Of a DNA stretch of 64,000 nucleotides, positions 38,423 through 47,694 are shown piece by piece. The DNA comes from J054 sp965223095 (GTDB lineage Bacteria > Pseudomonadota > Gammaproteobacteria > Steroidobacterales > GCA-2729495). Within the stretch, counting starts at the first letter, position 1, and the number at the start of each line of letters is the position of its first letter. A program made the translations under genes and the position numbers. The stretch lies in contig OZ244979.1 of NCBI GenBank assembly GCA_965223095.1, forward strand, positions 992,001 through 1,056,000, given 5' to 3'. The notes beneath the pieces are model-generated. The model was not told where the DNA came from. It was given only the letters and a program-made list of their open reading frames with translations, and did no database searches.

Positions 38423-40261
38423 TTACGCCCCCAACTCCTGCACCGCCACAGTCAGCGCGCCTACCCCACAATGCGTTCCCAGCGCGGCGCCCACTTCGAC
38501 GATGCTCAGAAATTCCGTGCCTTCATCAAGGGTTTTCGCCAGCCGGTCATGCAGACTTTGGGCCAATTCCGGGCTTTGTGCGTGACCGATGGCGACGCGC
38601 TGACGTTTGCCCTTGGCGACTTTTTGCCGTACGTGCCGGGCTAGTGCCGCGGCCAAGTCGCCGTGCCGACGCACAATGCGGGCCATCCTTAGCCGGCCAT
38701 CGGCACCGGTGGTTAGGATTGGTACCAGGCCCAAACGCTTGGCAACCCATTGCGCCCAGGCGGGAATCCGTCCACCGCGGACGGCGGCGCGCAAGTCCGG
38801 TACGACGCCGAAGACTTGTGTTGCCCTAACTGCGCGTTCAACCGCCGTCACCAATTGTTGGCCGTCATAACCGGCGCGAGCATATTCGGCGGCGGCCATG
38901 GCGATCAATCCCTGGCCGACCGAAACGCTCCGGCTGTCAATCACGGTAACGCTGTTCGAATTGCGGCTGCGTTCGGCGGCTGATGTTGCGGCCTGCCAAG
39001 TGCCGCTGACGGATTTGGCCAAACTGATGGAGATGACTTGTGGAAAATGCGAAGACAAGAATTCATAAACCCGGCGAAAGTCTCCCGGTGCCGGTTGCGA
39101 GGTTTGTGGATGCACCGGGTTGCGGTCTAGTTCGGCGAAAAACTCAAAACTGGGTAAGCTAACTTTGTCCATGTAACTGCGATCGCCGAAGTTCACGCGC
39201 AGGGGTACAAAGTGAATATCCAGGTCTTCGTAAGCGGAGTCTGGCAGATCAGCCGCAGAGTCTGTGACCACGGCCACTTTTTGTTCGGTGGCCGACAGGC
39301 TGCGAGTTTGCCGTTGCATGTCATCCGCTTTCGTTGCGCTGACGGTGCCGAACTGGCCGGCTTGGCGAAACACTTCCGCCGGATCATTGGTATGAATATG
39401 CACCTTGATCTTGCGGTGCATGCCGGCGACGACCATGCTATTGCCCAAAGCGGATAGCGATTCCCTGAGTTTGCGGCGATCTATGCCTTCGCCGGTCACC
39501 ATGCATTCAGTGCAAAATCTAAAACTCAAGTCATCGAAGCTGCCGACAATCGCTTCGCTATCATCGTTGTCGACGATGTCTAGGGGTGTTTGTATTGTCT
39601 CAATAGACCCGGTACGCACAAATTCAGCCATACCCTCCAGCAGTGATACGAATCCGCTGGCGCCCGCGTCGACCACGCCCGCTTTGCGCATTTGTTCTAA
39701 GCCATTGCGCGTGGATTCCAGAGACTTTTTTGAGGTTTTCAGCAGGCCGTATAGAAAATCGGCAAGGTCGGAAACACCTTGCTCACGTAGACGGCTGCCG
39801 GCATCGGCGACATCGGTAATGACGGTGAGCACGGTGCCCTCCAGCGGCTTATCCAGGGCATCTCGCGCGTAAGCCTTGGCTCGTTGTAAAGCAGCCGTAA
39901 GCTCCGTAACTCCAATGCGGGAGTATTCTCCCAGTTGGTCCGCCAGGCCTTGCAAAAACTGCGCGATGATGGCGCCGGAATTGCCCCGGGCGCCGTCCAG
40001 GGCCGAGTCCGCAGCGCGGATCAACACTTTGCCGGCGGAAGTCGAGGGATTAGCCGCTAGGGCAGCTGCGACGGCACCTAGGGTCAAGGCTAAGTTTGTC
40101 CCGGTGTCTCCGTCGGGAACTGGAAAGACATTAATCTTGTTGAGGTGTTCGCGCTCAGCGAGCACGCGGCGAACACCAGCTTGCAAAACGTGATTTAGAC
40201 GAGTGCCATCCAGGTAGGCAATGCCCGCGCGTTTATCGGCCGAGGCGTCTGCGCGGGTCAT
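38423..40261 (-). CDS. DhaL-DegV fusion (FakA-FakB-like fatty acid kinase)
   Basis: 612 residues. The N-terminal DhaL/DAK2 kinase domain has VFPVPDGDTGTNLALTL and DGARGNSGAIIAQFL, the nucleotide/Mg sites. A middle domain (about 200-315, CTECMVTGEGIDRRKLRE) corresponds to the FakA linker domain. From about residue 325 a DegV (FakB) domain starts, KVAVVTDSAADLPDSAYEDLDIHFVPLRVNFGDRSYMD, with ISISLAKSVSGTW. In Firmicutes FakA and FakB are separate proteins that phosphorylate exogenous fatty acids; here both are in one chain. Its start overlaps the gspB stop (ATGA). Confidence 0.88.
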   Translation of the reverse strand: MTRADASADKRAGIAYLDGTRLNHVLQAGVRRVLAEREHLNKINVFPVPDGDTGTNLALTLGAVAAALAANPSTSAGKVLIRAADSALDGARGNSGAIIAQFLQGLADQLGEYSRIGVTELTAALQRAKAYARDALDKPLEGTVLTVITDVADAGSRLREQGVSDLADFLYGLLKTSKKSLESTRNGLEQMRKAGVVDAGASGFVSLLEGMAEFVRTGSIETIQTPLDIVDNDDSEAIVGSFDDLSFRFCTECMVTGEGIDRRKLRESLSALGNSMVVAGMHRKIKVHIHTNDPAEVFRQAGQFGTVSATKADDMQRQTRSLSATEQKVAVVTDSAADLPDSAYEDLDIHFVPLRVNFGDRSYMDKVSLPSFEFFAELDRNPVHPQTSQPAPGDFRRVYEFLSSHFPQVISISLAKSVSGTWQAATSAAERSRNSNSVTVIDSRSVSVGQGLIAMAAAEYARAGYDGQQLVTAVERAVRATQVFGVVPDLRAAVRGGRIPAWAQWVAKRLGLVPILTTGADGRLRMARIVRRHGDLAAALARHVRQKVAKGKRQRVAIGHAQSPELAQSLHDRLAKTLDEGTEFLSIVEVGAALGTHCGVGALTVAVQELGA

Positions 40262-40908
40262 TCCCGGTCCAAGCGGAAAGTCTTGCCTTCGTGACTGAGC
40301 AAAACACCGGTGGGATCAACTTCCTTAAGCAGGGGCCCCTCATTCAAACGATCACCTTCTCGATATTTGGTCATATTGATAAACACAAAACGATTAGGCG
40401 GATCATCGCTGTACACGTGAATGTCGATACGCAAAGGCGGTAACTCAACTTCGCCCATGACCAAAAGTTCTTGCAGCGTTTTCGCGGTTTGGGTGTCGGC
40501 TACCTCGCCGCCGCTGGCCGAATCCCTAACGGGCTCAGCACTCGTGGATTTCGGGGTCGGTGAGCGCGCAGCCTTGGGCGCGGTATTCTGTGTGGCTGCG
40601 GCCGCCTCGCCGGCTAAGGGGCGAACCTCCGGTCCTGGCCGCGCGGCACGCGGCATAGGCGGGGGGCTAACGGGTACCGCCGGAATTTCGACTTCGTCCA
40701 CGGCCGCCTTAATCTGCGGTGGCTTGTCATTGCGCCATAGTAAGGCAAGCAGCAACAGGGCGTTGGCCGCTAGAAAGATCGCCACGATGGGTATCCATCG
40801 ATTCGGTTTTTTTTTCGCCGCGCCGTAACGCGTGGCCGCAATACCCGGGCCCGTGTCTTGTTGCCGCTCGGTCTCGCTTTTTCTAAGAGCATCGAGGATA
40901 AATGACAT
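40258..40908 (-). CDS. gspB: GspB-like general secretion pathway protein
   Basis: 216 residues. MSFILDALRKSETERQQ is the diagnostic N-terminus of GspB; one transmembrane helix follows (PIVAIFLAANALLLLALLW), then a Pro/Ala-rich periplasmic linker and a C-terminal domain (IDIHVYSDDPPNRFVFINMTKYREGDRL) typical of GspB. It helps GspA place the secretin through peptidoglycan. Two bases after gspA. Confidence 0.9.
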   Translation of the reverse strand: MSFILDALRKSETERQQDTGPGIAATRYGAAKKKPNRWIPIVAIFLAANALLLLALLWRNDKPPQIKAAVDEVEIPAVPVSPPPMPRAARPGPEVRPLAGEAAAATQNTAPKAARSPTPKSTSAEPVRDSASGGEVADTQTAKTLQELLVMGEVELPPLRIDIHVYSDDPPNRFVFINMTKYREGDRLNEGPLLKEVDPTGVLLSHEGKTFRLDRE

Positions 40909-40910
40909 GG

Positions 40911-42575
40911 CTAGTTTGCCCGCACCAGCCGCGGGCGACCAAGGGCTCCTAGGTCCGTGTTCATGGCGATTTGGGTTTGTTGACCCACCAAACCATCGAC
41001 ATTCAGCCGTTTGTTACGCTGATAGTCGCGCACGCGGGATTCTAGGTTCTCATCGAATAAATCGGAGTCCATTGGTGCCACAGGCTGGCCTTGAATAGCA
41101 GACAGACTGGAGCGAATCCAGGGGACATCGGCGTCACGCATCCCCGGGAAGAACGATTTCAGCTGTTGGGTCTCGGGGCGCCAAACCAAAAGGTATTCAC
41201 CGAACCAGTAGTCGCTTAGCTCCTCGGTACTAACTCGATACTCTTGTTCGCCGATGGTTAGCATGGCGGAGTCATTGCTTAGTCCAGATAGCACCACCTG
41301 ATGCTGATTGCTGGCCGCATCGCGCAGCGTGAGTATCACCGGTCTGTCTAGGCTGCGAACTTGGGACAATGATCCGCGTTGAAAAAGGCAATAGAGTTTA
41401 TAGGCCTCGGCTTGTTTGCAAGCTCGCATGGGCCCGCGGTTGTAAGGTATCTCCCATAAGCTGAAGAGTGTTGCAAAGGCTTGGTCGGTACCCGTGTCAT
41501 CACTTCCGGACACAATGACTTCACCCAATTTCGACAACGGCTGGTCTGCGGTGACGCTTGGGCTGCTGGTTGTGCGCGACTGCGTTGGCGACGGCACCGT
41601 GGCTGTTTGCGTAGGTGACGGCTTAGTTAGCAAGGGTTCGATGGTTTTTTCGGCTGTTTGCGGAACGTCTTTTTCGAGCCCAGCCATTAACAAGCTACCA
41701 CCGACCAACAGCGCCGCCGCCCCGGCCGCGACGGCCCATTTTGTCCAAGCTGGTAATTTTGCCGAGGGTTTATCGTAGACCTCGGCTGCCGCGCCGCGCA
41801 CGAGTTCAGGAGAAACGCGATGAACTTCCTGGGTGAATGCGCCCAGCAGGGCTCGATCAGCGATAACGTTGATCATGCGCGGTACGCCGTTGGATAATCT
41901 AAATAGCTCTCGTTTTGCAGTGTCGGAAAAAACTTCACCGACAGCACCGGCAACTTTAAGGCGGTGGGTAATATAGGCGAGAGCTTCTTCCTTATTGAGC
42001 GGCTCTAAGTGATAGCGCCCCGTAATTCTTTGCGCCAGCTGGCGCATGTCGGTACGCGAAAGCAATTCACGCAATTCGGGCTGACCGATCAGAATGATCT
42101 GCAGTAGTTTTTGCTTAGTCGTTTCAAGATTGGTGAGCAGCCGGACTTGCTCTAAAACATCCACGCGCAAGTTCTGCGCTTCATCAACAATTAGTATGGT
42201 GCGCCGACCGCGACCATGATTCTTAAGCAGGTAGGCATTAAGAGCGGTGGTGAGCGCTTTTATGCTATCCAGTTGCGGTGGTAGTGGAACGCCCAGCTCT
42301 TCGCAAATGGCGAGTAAGAACTCAACCCGCGATAGCTGTGGATTAAGTATTAGCGCGACGTCCGCCGTTTCGGGCAGCTGATGCAGCAAACTACGCACAA
42401 GCGTAGTTTTACCCGTGCCCACCTCGCCGGTGAGCTGAATAAAGCCGCCGCCTTCCTTAACGCCATAAATAAGATGGGCTAATCCCTCGGTATGCCGCTC
42501 GCTCATGAAGAGGTAGCGCGGGTCCGGGGTTATTGAAAACGGCTTCTCGTTTAGGCCGAAGAAGCTGGTATACAT
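40911..42575 (-). CDS. gspA: GspA/ExeA-type ATPase with peptidoglycan-binding domain
   Basis: 554 residues. YTSFFGLNEKPFSITPDPRYLFMS is the ExeA signature; Walker A GEVGTGKTT and Walker B TILIVDEAQNL lie in the AAA domain (1-270). A transmembrane helix at about 277-297 (KWAVAAGAAALLVGGSLLMAGL) follows, then a periplasmic part. At about 490-540 the peptidoglycan-binding fold VRDYQRNKRLNVDGLVGQQTQIAMN. It works with GspB in secretin assembly. The rest of a type II secretion system is not in the window. Confidence 0.94.
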   Translation of the reverse strand: MYTSFFGLNEKPFSITPDPRYLFMSERHTEGLAHLIYGVKEGGGFIQLTGEVGTGKTTLVRSLLHQLPETADVALILNPQLSRVEFLLAICEELGVPLPPQLDSIKALTTALNAYLLKNHGRGRRTILIVDEAQNLRVDVLEQVRLLTNLETTKQKLLQIILIGQPELRELLSRTDMRQLAQRITGRYHLEPLNKEEALAYITHRLKVAGAVGEVFSDTAKRELFRLSNGVPRMINVIADRALLGAFTQEVHRVSPELVRGAAAEVYDKPSAKLPAWTKWAVAAGAAALLVGGSLLMAGLEKDVPQTAEKTIEPLLTKPSPTQTATVPSPTQSRTTSSPSVTADQPLSKLGEVIVSGSDDTGTDQAFATLFSLWEIPYNRGPMRACKQAEAYKLYCLFQRGSLSQVRSLDRPVILTLRDAASNQHQVVLSGLSNDSAMLTIGEQEYRVSTEELSDYWFGEYLLVWRPETQQLKSFFPGMRDADVPWIRSSLSAIQGQPVAPMDSDLFDENLESRVRDYQRNKRLNVDGLVGQQTQIAMNTDLGALGRPRLVRAN

Positions 42576-42631
42576 TATAGCGCTAGCGTTATTCGCCGCT
42601 CTCTATTCTATCAGGACTGCGGGACAATGAA

Positions 42632-43522
42632 TCAGTGATCGCGTTCGGCGATCAAGCGGGTCAGCCATCGCAGGCTGGCCGCCTTGGGACCGAAGTAGTC
42701 AAGGGCATCGAGGGCTTGCTGGTGCAGCTTATCGACACGCTGGCGGGCCGCATCCATCCCAAACAGCGCCGGGTAAGTTGCCTTATCGCGGGCGATATCC
42801 GCCCCCTGCTGCTTACCGATGACCGCGGTTTCCCCCTCGATATCCAAAATATCGTCACGAATTTGAAAGATGAGACCGATGCAGTCGGCAAAACGCTCAA
42901 GGGCATGGAACTCCGCGATGGGCGGTTCCGGTGGACAGTTAGCGGCAGAAAGCACGCAGGCACGCAGCAAGCGGCCAGTTTTCAGGCGATACATGTGTTC
43001 GAGCTCGGCCGCATCGAGATGCCGGCCTTCTGCCGCCAGGTCGATGGCTTGACCACCGGTCATGCCTTCGGAACCACAGGCTTCAGCGAGAATGGCCATC
43101 ATACGAACCTGAGCCTGTGGGTATGCCCGCAAAGCGGGTGCCGTAGCTAGCACCTGAAAGGCCAAGGGTTGCATTGCGTCGGCTGCTAAAATGGCAGTTG
43201 CCTCGTCAAAGGCTCTGTGAGTGGTGGGCCGGCCGCGCCGCAGATCGTCATCGTCCATCGCGGGTAGATCGTCGTGGATTAGCGAAAAGGCGTGCATCAA
43301 CTCGATGGCAACGGCCGGTGCATCGAGCAAATCCGGATCACTCCCTAGCGATTCGCCCGTGGCATAAACTAGTAGTGGCCGAATGCGTTTCCCCCCGCCC
43401 AGAATGGAATAGCGCATGGCCTCATGAAGCTTGTGCGGTGGGATATTTAGATCGGGCAGCCAATAGTCCAGCGCCCGCTCCACGCGGTTCAAGTATGGCT
43501 CCACTCGATCTGCAAAACTCAT
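42632..43522 (-). CDS. ispA: Polyprenyl diphosphate synthase (farnesyl/geranylgeranyl type)
   Basis: 296 residues. First aspartate-rich motif DDLPAMDDDDLRRG, second IFQIRDDILD, and GGGKRIRPLLVYA; the LIHDDLPAMDDDDLRRGRPT arrangement is that of short-chain bacterial enzymes (IspA). It makes FPP or GGPP from IPP and DMAPP. Divergent from mvaD, which supplies IPP. The start is the ATG at 43522 because it gives the standard length; the frame extends to 43555. Confidence 0.93.
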   Translation of the reverse strand: MSFADRVEPYLNRVERALDYWLPDLNIPPHKLHEAMRYSILGGGKRIRPLLVYATGESLGSDPDLLDAPAVAIELMHAFSLIHDDLPAMDDDDLRRGRPTTHRAFDEATAILAADAMQPLAFQVLATAPALRAYPQAQVRMMAILAEACGSEGMTGGQAIDLAAEGRHLDAAELEHMYRLKTGRLLRACVLSAANCPPEPPIAEFHALERFADCIGLIFQIRDDILDIEGETAVIGKQQGADIARDKATYPALFGMDAARQRVDKLHQQALDALDYFGPKAASLRWLTRLIAERDH

Positions 43523-43605
43523 ACGCAAGGCTCGGGATAAAAACTGGGTCGGCAAGCATAGTGCCTGGCAAGGGGAGCGCCAAACTCCTGTACCGGATTG
43601 GCGCC

Positions 43606-43611
43606 TATAAT
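43606..43611 (+). promoter_or_regulatory. Putative -10 element before mvaD
   Basis: A consensus tataat stands 29 bases upstream of the mvaD ATG in the divergent ispA/mvaD gap. A matching -35 is not clear, though ttggcg lies immediately upstream. Confidence 0.35.
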
Positions 43612-43640
43612 AGCCCGTTCATTCAGTATTGAGCCCACCC

Positions 43641-44621
43641 ATGTCTCAGCAATGCGCCACCGCGACGGCACACCCGAATGTCGCATTGATCAAGTATTGG
43701 GGCAAGCGCGCCGGTAGCGGAAACTTACCGGCGGTCGACTCCTTATCGATTACGCTAGGCGCGCTGCAGACCCGCAGTCGAGTGTGTTTTGATCAAGCTT
43801 TTGTTCGCGATCAGTTGACTATTAACGGTTCTGAAGTGGAAGCTGAGCAGGGGCGCCTGGCTGCCTGCCTAGATGCACTGCGACAACTTGCCGGCACTAC
43901 ACAATACGCCAGTATTGATTCTCACAATGATTTTCCGACGGCCGCCGGCTTGGCTTCGTCGGCGTCAGGCTATGCCGCGCTGGTGGTTGCCGCGGCGGCG
44001 GCACTGGGCTTGGATCCGCGGGATACGCGTCTTGCGTCTATCGCCCGTATTGGCTCAGGATCGGCGCCACGTTCTCTGTTTGGTGGGTTTTCATTGTTGC
44101 GCAATCGTGGCGACGATACTCACTGCGAGCCGCTATTGAACGCCAGCGAATGGCCCTTGCAAGTCGTGGTCGCGGTTACCACGGAGAAGGCTAAGCCAAT
44201 CACGTCGCGTCATGGCATGCGGCAGAGCCGATTGACGTCGCCGTATTATCAGGCGTGGTTAGATAGTCATGCGGCGGATCTGAAGCAAGCGACTGACGCG
44301 GTTTTGGCGCGCGATTTTTCGGCCCTTGCGGAAGTCAGTGAGCACAGTTGTTTGAAAATGCATGCTGTCATGATGACGACCCGTCCGCCGTTGATGTACT
44401 GGTCGCCCGCAACCCTGGCTTGTATCGAGTTGATTCAATCTTTGCGACGCGACGGCTTGGCGGTGTTTTTTACCGTTGATGCCGGACCCCAGGTAAAAGC
44501 AGTCTGCCTTCCAGAGTGTGTTGAGACGGTAAAAACAACACTAGCCGAGGTGCCGGGCGTCCTGCGCTTGATTGTCGGTGGCCTAGGTGCCGAGCCGAGC
44601 TTGATTCGCGAAAATGCCTAA
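43641..44621 (+). CDS. mvaD: Diphosphomevalonate decarboxylase
   Basis: 326 residues, GHMP kinase fold. AHPNVALIKYWGKRAGSGNLPAVDSLSIT is the diagnostic N-terminus; FPTAAGLASSASGYAAL is the ATP-binding loop and GSGSAPRSLFGGF the catalytic-Asp/Arg region (SGSAPRS rather than the usual SGSACRS). ATP-dependent conversion of diphosphomevalonate to IPP. ATG at 43641 (TTG at 43629 is an alternative). Overlaps the next gene by 8 bases. Confidence 0.95.
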   Translation: MSQQCATATAHPNVALIKYWGKRAGSGNLPAVDSLSITLGALQTRSRVCFDQAFVRDQLTINGSEVEAEQGRLAACLDALRQLAGTTQYASIDSHNDFPTAAGLASSASGYAALVVAAAAALGLDPRDTRLASIARIGSGSAPRSLFGGFSLLRNRGDDTHCEPLLNASEWPLQVVVAVTTEKAKPITSRHGMRQSRLTSPYYQAWLDSHAADLKQATDAVLARDFSALAEVSEHSCLKMHAVMMTTRPPLMYWSPATLACIELIQSLRRDGLAVFFTVDAGPQVKAVCLPECVETVKTTLAEVPGVLRLIVGGLGAEPSLIRENA

Positions 44622-45654
44622 GGCCGTTGCTCCCGGCAAGCTTATTTTAGCGGGCGAATATGCGGTCTTGCTCGGCGCGCCCGCTATCAGTGTATCCGTG
44701 GATGCGCCCGCCATAGCGAGGGTTGAATCGCATGATGGCCTTAGTTTTCTAGAAGATGTCGCCACCGGCCACCGCTATGATTTTGAATGGCATCGTGATT
44801 CGGGTCTGCGCTGGATGGCGAGAGATCCGGCGGACAGGGGTCGAGTTCCATTGGCCGTTTTGCAGGTGCTTGGCCAGGAGATCCCGCATCCACGCCCCTT
44901 CGATCACTTGTGTGTGCAGCTGGATACCCATCATTTTCATCAGCAGGACGCCGCTGGAAACTCAATAAAGCTTGGACTGGGATCCAGTGCCGCCATTGTG
45001 GTGGCCCTGGTCGGTGCCCTGACTTCCGCCTTGGGTCTGCGTATCTCCCGGGACAAAATTACAGCTTTGAGCCTCGCTGCGCACCGGCTATTGCAAGGCG
45101 GTCGCGGTAGCGGCGTGGACGTACTCAGTTCAAGCTGTGGTGGCTTATTGAAAGTTGAACCTGGTGATCCAATGCCGACGACCCAAAACCTGATTTGGCC
45201 CGAGAATTTGGTCGTGTTGCCCGTTTGGTCCGGCAGCTCTGCAAGCACGGTCGATATGCTGCGGAAATTTTTGCGCTGGGTCGAGCAAGCCGATGCCGTC
45301 AGCCAGAAGACCATACCGGCTTTAAAGTCGGCCGCAGCTAATGCCGCTGCCGCGTGGCTCAGTCGTGATAGTCGTTCAATTCTGGCGGCCACCGCCCAGT
45401 ACGGTCAGGTTTTAGAGCAACTGGATCGCCGGGCAAAGCTTGGCATCGTGACCCCCGCGCACAAAGAGATTGCCGCTATTAGTGAATCGGCGGGGGCAAT
45501 CTATAAGACAGCGGGTGCGGGCGGTGGGGATTTGGGCTATGCGCTCACAACTAGTCCGCGCTGTGTGACTCAACTGCGCAAGCATCTTGTCGAAGCGGGT
45601 TACTTGGTGTTGGAGCGAAAGCTAGCTGTTGCCGGACTCGATTTAATCGAGTGA
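44614..45654 (+). CDS. mvaK2: Phosphomevalonate kinase
   Basis: 346 residues, GHMP kinase. APGKLILAGEYAVLLGAPAISVS at the N-terminus, KLGLGSSAAIVVALVGAL as ATP loop and KTAGAGGGDLGYAL near the end; the AGGGD motif marks phosphomevalonate kinase rather than mevalonate kinase. Phosphorylates mevalonate-5-P. Overlaps mvaD by 8 bases, so cotranscribed. The mevalonate kinase and HMG-CoA reductase that the pathway needs are not in the window. Confidence 0.88.
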   Translation: MPKAVAPGKLILAGEYAVLLGAPAISVSVDAPAIARVESHDGLSFLEDVATGHRYDFEWHRDSGLRWMARDPADRGRVPLAVLQVLGQEIPHPRPFDHLCVQLDTHHFHQQDAAGNSIKLGLGSSAAIVVALVGALTSALGLRISRDKITALSLAAHRLLQGGRGSGVDVLSSSCGGLLKVEPGDPMPTTQNLIWPENLVVLPVWSGSSASTVDMLRKFLRWVEQADAVSQKTIPALKSAAANAAAAWLSRDSRSILAATAQYGQVLEQLDRRAKLGIVTPAHKEIAAISESAGAIYKTAGAGGGDLGYALTTSPRCVTQLRKHLVEAGYLVLERKLAVAGLDLIE

Positions 45655-45663
45655 CAGCTGGCG

Positions 45664-47130
45664 TTATTGAATGTATCGGTAATACTCGATACCGGCATCT
45701 TGAAAAATCGCATTCGCTTCGGAACCGATTCGATCAACCACGAATTCTGCCTGGGGCTCGTAAGCAAGTTCGGTCGTTTCGCCGCGGTCACGGAGCTCTA
45801 AGTACTGATCGTGACTCAGATCAATATGCGGGCTCAAGCTGTCCCGCATGCGGATTTTGGCGGCGGCTGATTCCCAACCCGGTATAACGTGCAGGGGTAT
45901 GGCATCCGCGGCATCACCGCTGCCATAGCCTAGCAACAACAATTCTCGCCCGGCTAGATCGCGGCCGCCTTCAGCGGCATCGGCTAAGCCCGCCGCTAGC
46001 CATGCCGGCAATGCGCCCGTGTATAGATTGCCCAGCTCGCGCATGTAGTCTGCGCCAAGCTGGATCTTGTCACGGACAAAACGATTAAAGGCGTCACTGC
46101 GCCTGAAGCCGCGCATGACCTTTGTGGCCAGGGGGAACGCCTCTTCTCTAATGCGGTCACGCACGCCATAGAGCGCCAGCTCGGGCTGTTGTCTCAGCTC
46201 GGCTAGCAAATCATCCGCCGGCACTTCGGTTTGCCGGCAATACTCGGACAATTCCAATTGATCGTTCTGATCTCCCTTGGCCAGTGCAAAAAGATAGGCC
46301 ATGCCTAATCCGGTTTCGGGCATGCGTTGGTAAGGGCGGTGTAAAAAAACCGCTTCCAAATCGCGCAGGTAATTCGCACCATTGATGTTTCGGCGTGTGT
46401 ACATGTCTTCCAACGCGCGTTGCATTTCGTCAACGTAGCAGCCCGTGGAGTACTTACCGTTAAAAACGGGGATATCGACAAAATCCGGGCTCGCCGCCGT
46501 CCCGTTACGATTGATCAGAGGTTTGCGAAAATCAACGCCGCGATAGTCTGAGGCCGTGCCGGCACTGGTTAAATCCGCGCTGGCGATACGCGGCCGCGCT
46601 TCCAGCAACATGGCGACGGCACCCGCGCCCTGAGTGGGCTCGCCGCTGCTGCCCCGGGCATACAGTGCCTTGTCCGCGCAAACCACGATGGCCAAGTCAT
46701 TGCGTCCGTCGGTACTGAGAAAACGTAGTGCGTTTTTCAGACCATAGACGCCACCCAAACAGGCGTGTTTGAACTCCGGCACTTCACAATGCCGCGACAT
46801 TGGCGCGCGGCCTTCATCTTTTAAAGCGCCATCCACCATGCCCTTAATAATGATGGCGCCCGCCGAGTTGTCGGTGCTGGATTCGGTGCCCAAGGCCAGA
46901 TAGCGTACCCGGCTAGTATCAATATCGTATTGTTGAATTAAACGCAGGACGGCATTGGCGGCCATGGTATAGACGCTTTGCCCGGGGCCCATCAGCCGAA
47001 ATCCGCTGCCCACCACTTGCGCAATTTTGTCCGCATCCGCGCCGGTCCATTCAGACCATTTGCGCAAGTCAACTCGATATGGGGGCAGGTAGACCGAAAG
47101 TCCACTGATGCCGGGGGCGATTGTTTTCAT
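45664..47130 (-). CDS. mvaS: Hydroxymethylglutaryl-CoA synthase
   Basis: 488 residues, thiolase-like. The catalytic Cys lies in EFKHACLGGVYGLKNA, after GTESSTDNSAGAIIIKGMV; GMAYLFALAKGD and VFLHRPYQRMPETG supply the substrate and His regions. Condenses acetyl-CoA with acetoacetyl-CoA. Longer than the 390-residue Gram-positive type, in the size range of the proteobacterial/eukaryote-like type. Convergent to mvaK2, 9 bases apart. Confidence 0.92.
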   Translation of the reverse strand: MKTIAPGISGLSVYLPPYRVDLRKWSEWTGADADKIAQVVGSGFRLMGPGQSVYTMAANAVLRLIQQYDIDTSRVRYLALGTESSTDNSAGAIIIKGMVDGALKDEGRAPMSRHCEVPEFKHACLGGVYGLKNALRFLSTDGRNDLAIVVCADKALYARGSSGEPTQGAGAVAMLLEARPRIASADLTSAGTASDYRGVDFRKPLINRNGTAASPDFVDIPVFNGKYSTGCYVDEMQRALEDMYTRRNINGANYLRDLEAVFLHRPYQRMPETGLGMAYLFALAKGDQNDQLELSEYCRQTEVPADDLLAELRQQPELALYGVRDRIREEAFPLATKVMRGFRRSDAFNRFVRDKIQLGADYMRELGNLYTGALPAWLAAGLADAAEGGRDLAGRELLLLGYGSGDAADAIPLHVIPGWESAAAKIRMRDSLSPHIDLSHDQYLELRDRGETTELAYEPQAEFVVDRIGSEANAIFQDAGIEYYRYIQ

Positions 47131-47160
47131 GCGTCCAATCCGTGGGCCGCCAGAGCGCAG

Positions 47161-47640
47161 CTATTCCACCGTGACCGTAATGGGCTTTGACATGATCGGC
47201 GGATCATGTGGGACATGATTTGCATCTCCCATGACCAGCTGCAGGACATGTTCACCCGGCGGCAGTTCCAGGGTGGTCTCAGTCTGTCCCTTGCCGAAAT
47301 GCCGGTGGGCGTCGTCCTTCGGGACCGGGGTTTCTAAATCTGTTAATTGGCTGTTAACTAATAGGTGATGATGGCCCGATGAGGGTGTTGCGTCGCCCGC
47401 TGGAACCACGGCCATGCCGCTGATGCCAAATTTTAGGGTCAACGGCGAGCTCACTACATCACCGTCGCCGGGCGTAATGAAAAACACCACCGCGCCAGGA
47501 GGCGCCGCCGTGCGCGGCATTGCAGCCGGCATCTCTTGCTCTGCATTAGATTGCGCCGGTGCCTGCGAGTCGCCGCCACCACAGGCCTGTAAAAGGCTCA
47601 GCAAACAGGCAAGACAAAAATAGCCAAAACGTGAATTCAT
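47161..47640 (-). CDS. DUF4399 lipoprotein
   Basis: 159 residues. A lipoprotein signal (CLLSLLQAC, lipobox LQAC, then GGGDSQ) is followed by a DUF4399 domain: SGHHHLLVN, HRHFGKGQTETTLELPPG and HVLQLVMGDANHVPHDPPI. Two His-rich clusters may bind a metal. Function unknown. ATG at 47640 chosen (47643 is an alternative). It starts 31 bases before the mvaS start on the same strand. Confidence 0.85.
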   Translation of the reverse strand: MNSRFGYFCLACLLSLLQACGGGDSQAPAQSNAEQEMPAAMPRTAAPPGAVVFFITPGDGDVVSSPLTLKFGISGMAVVPAGDATPSSGHHHLLVNSQLTDLETPVPKDDAHRHFGKGQTETTLELPPGEHVLQLVMGDANHVPHDPPIMSKPITVTVE

Positions 47641-47694
47641 CATAAGCTGCCGATTGCGCACACCCGGGGATGGTAACTTAAGGCTACCTGGCTG

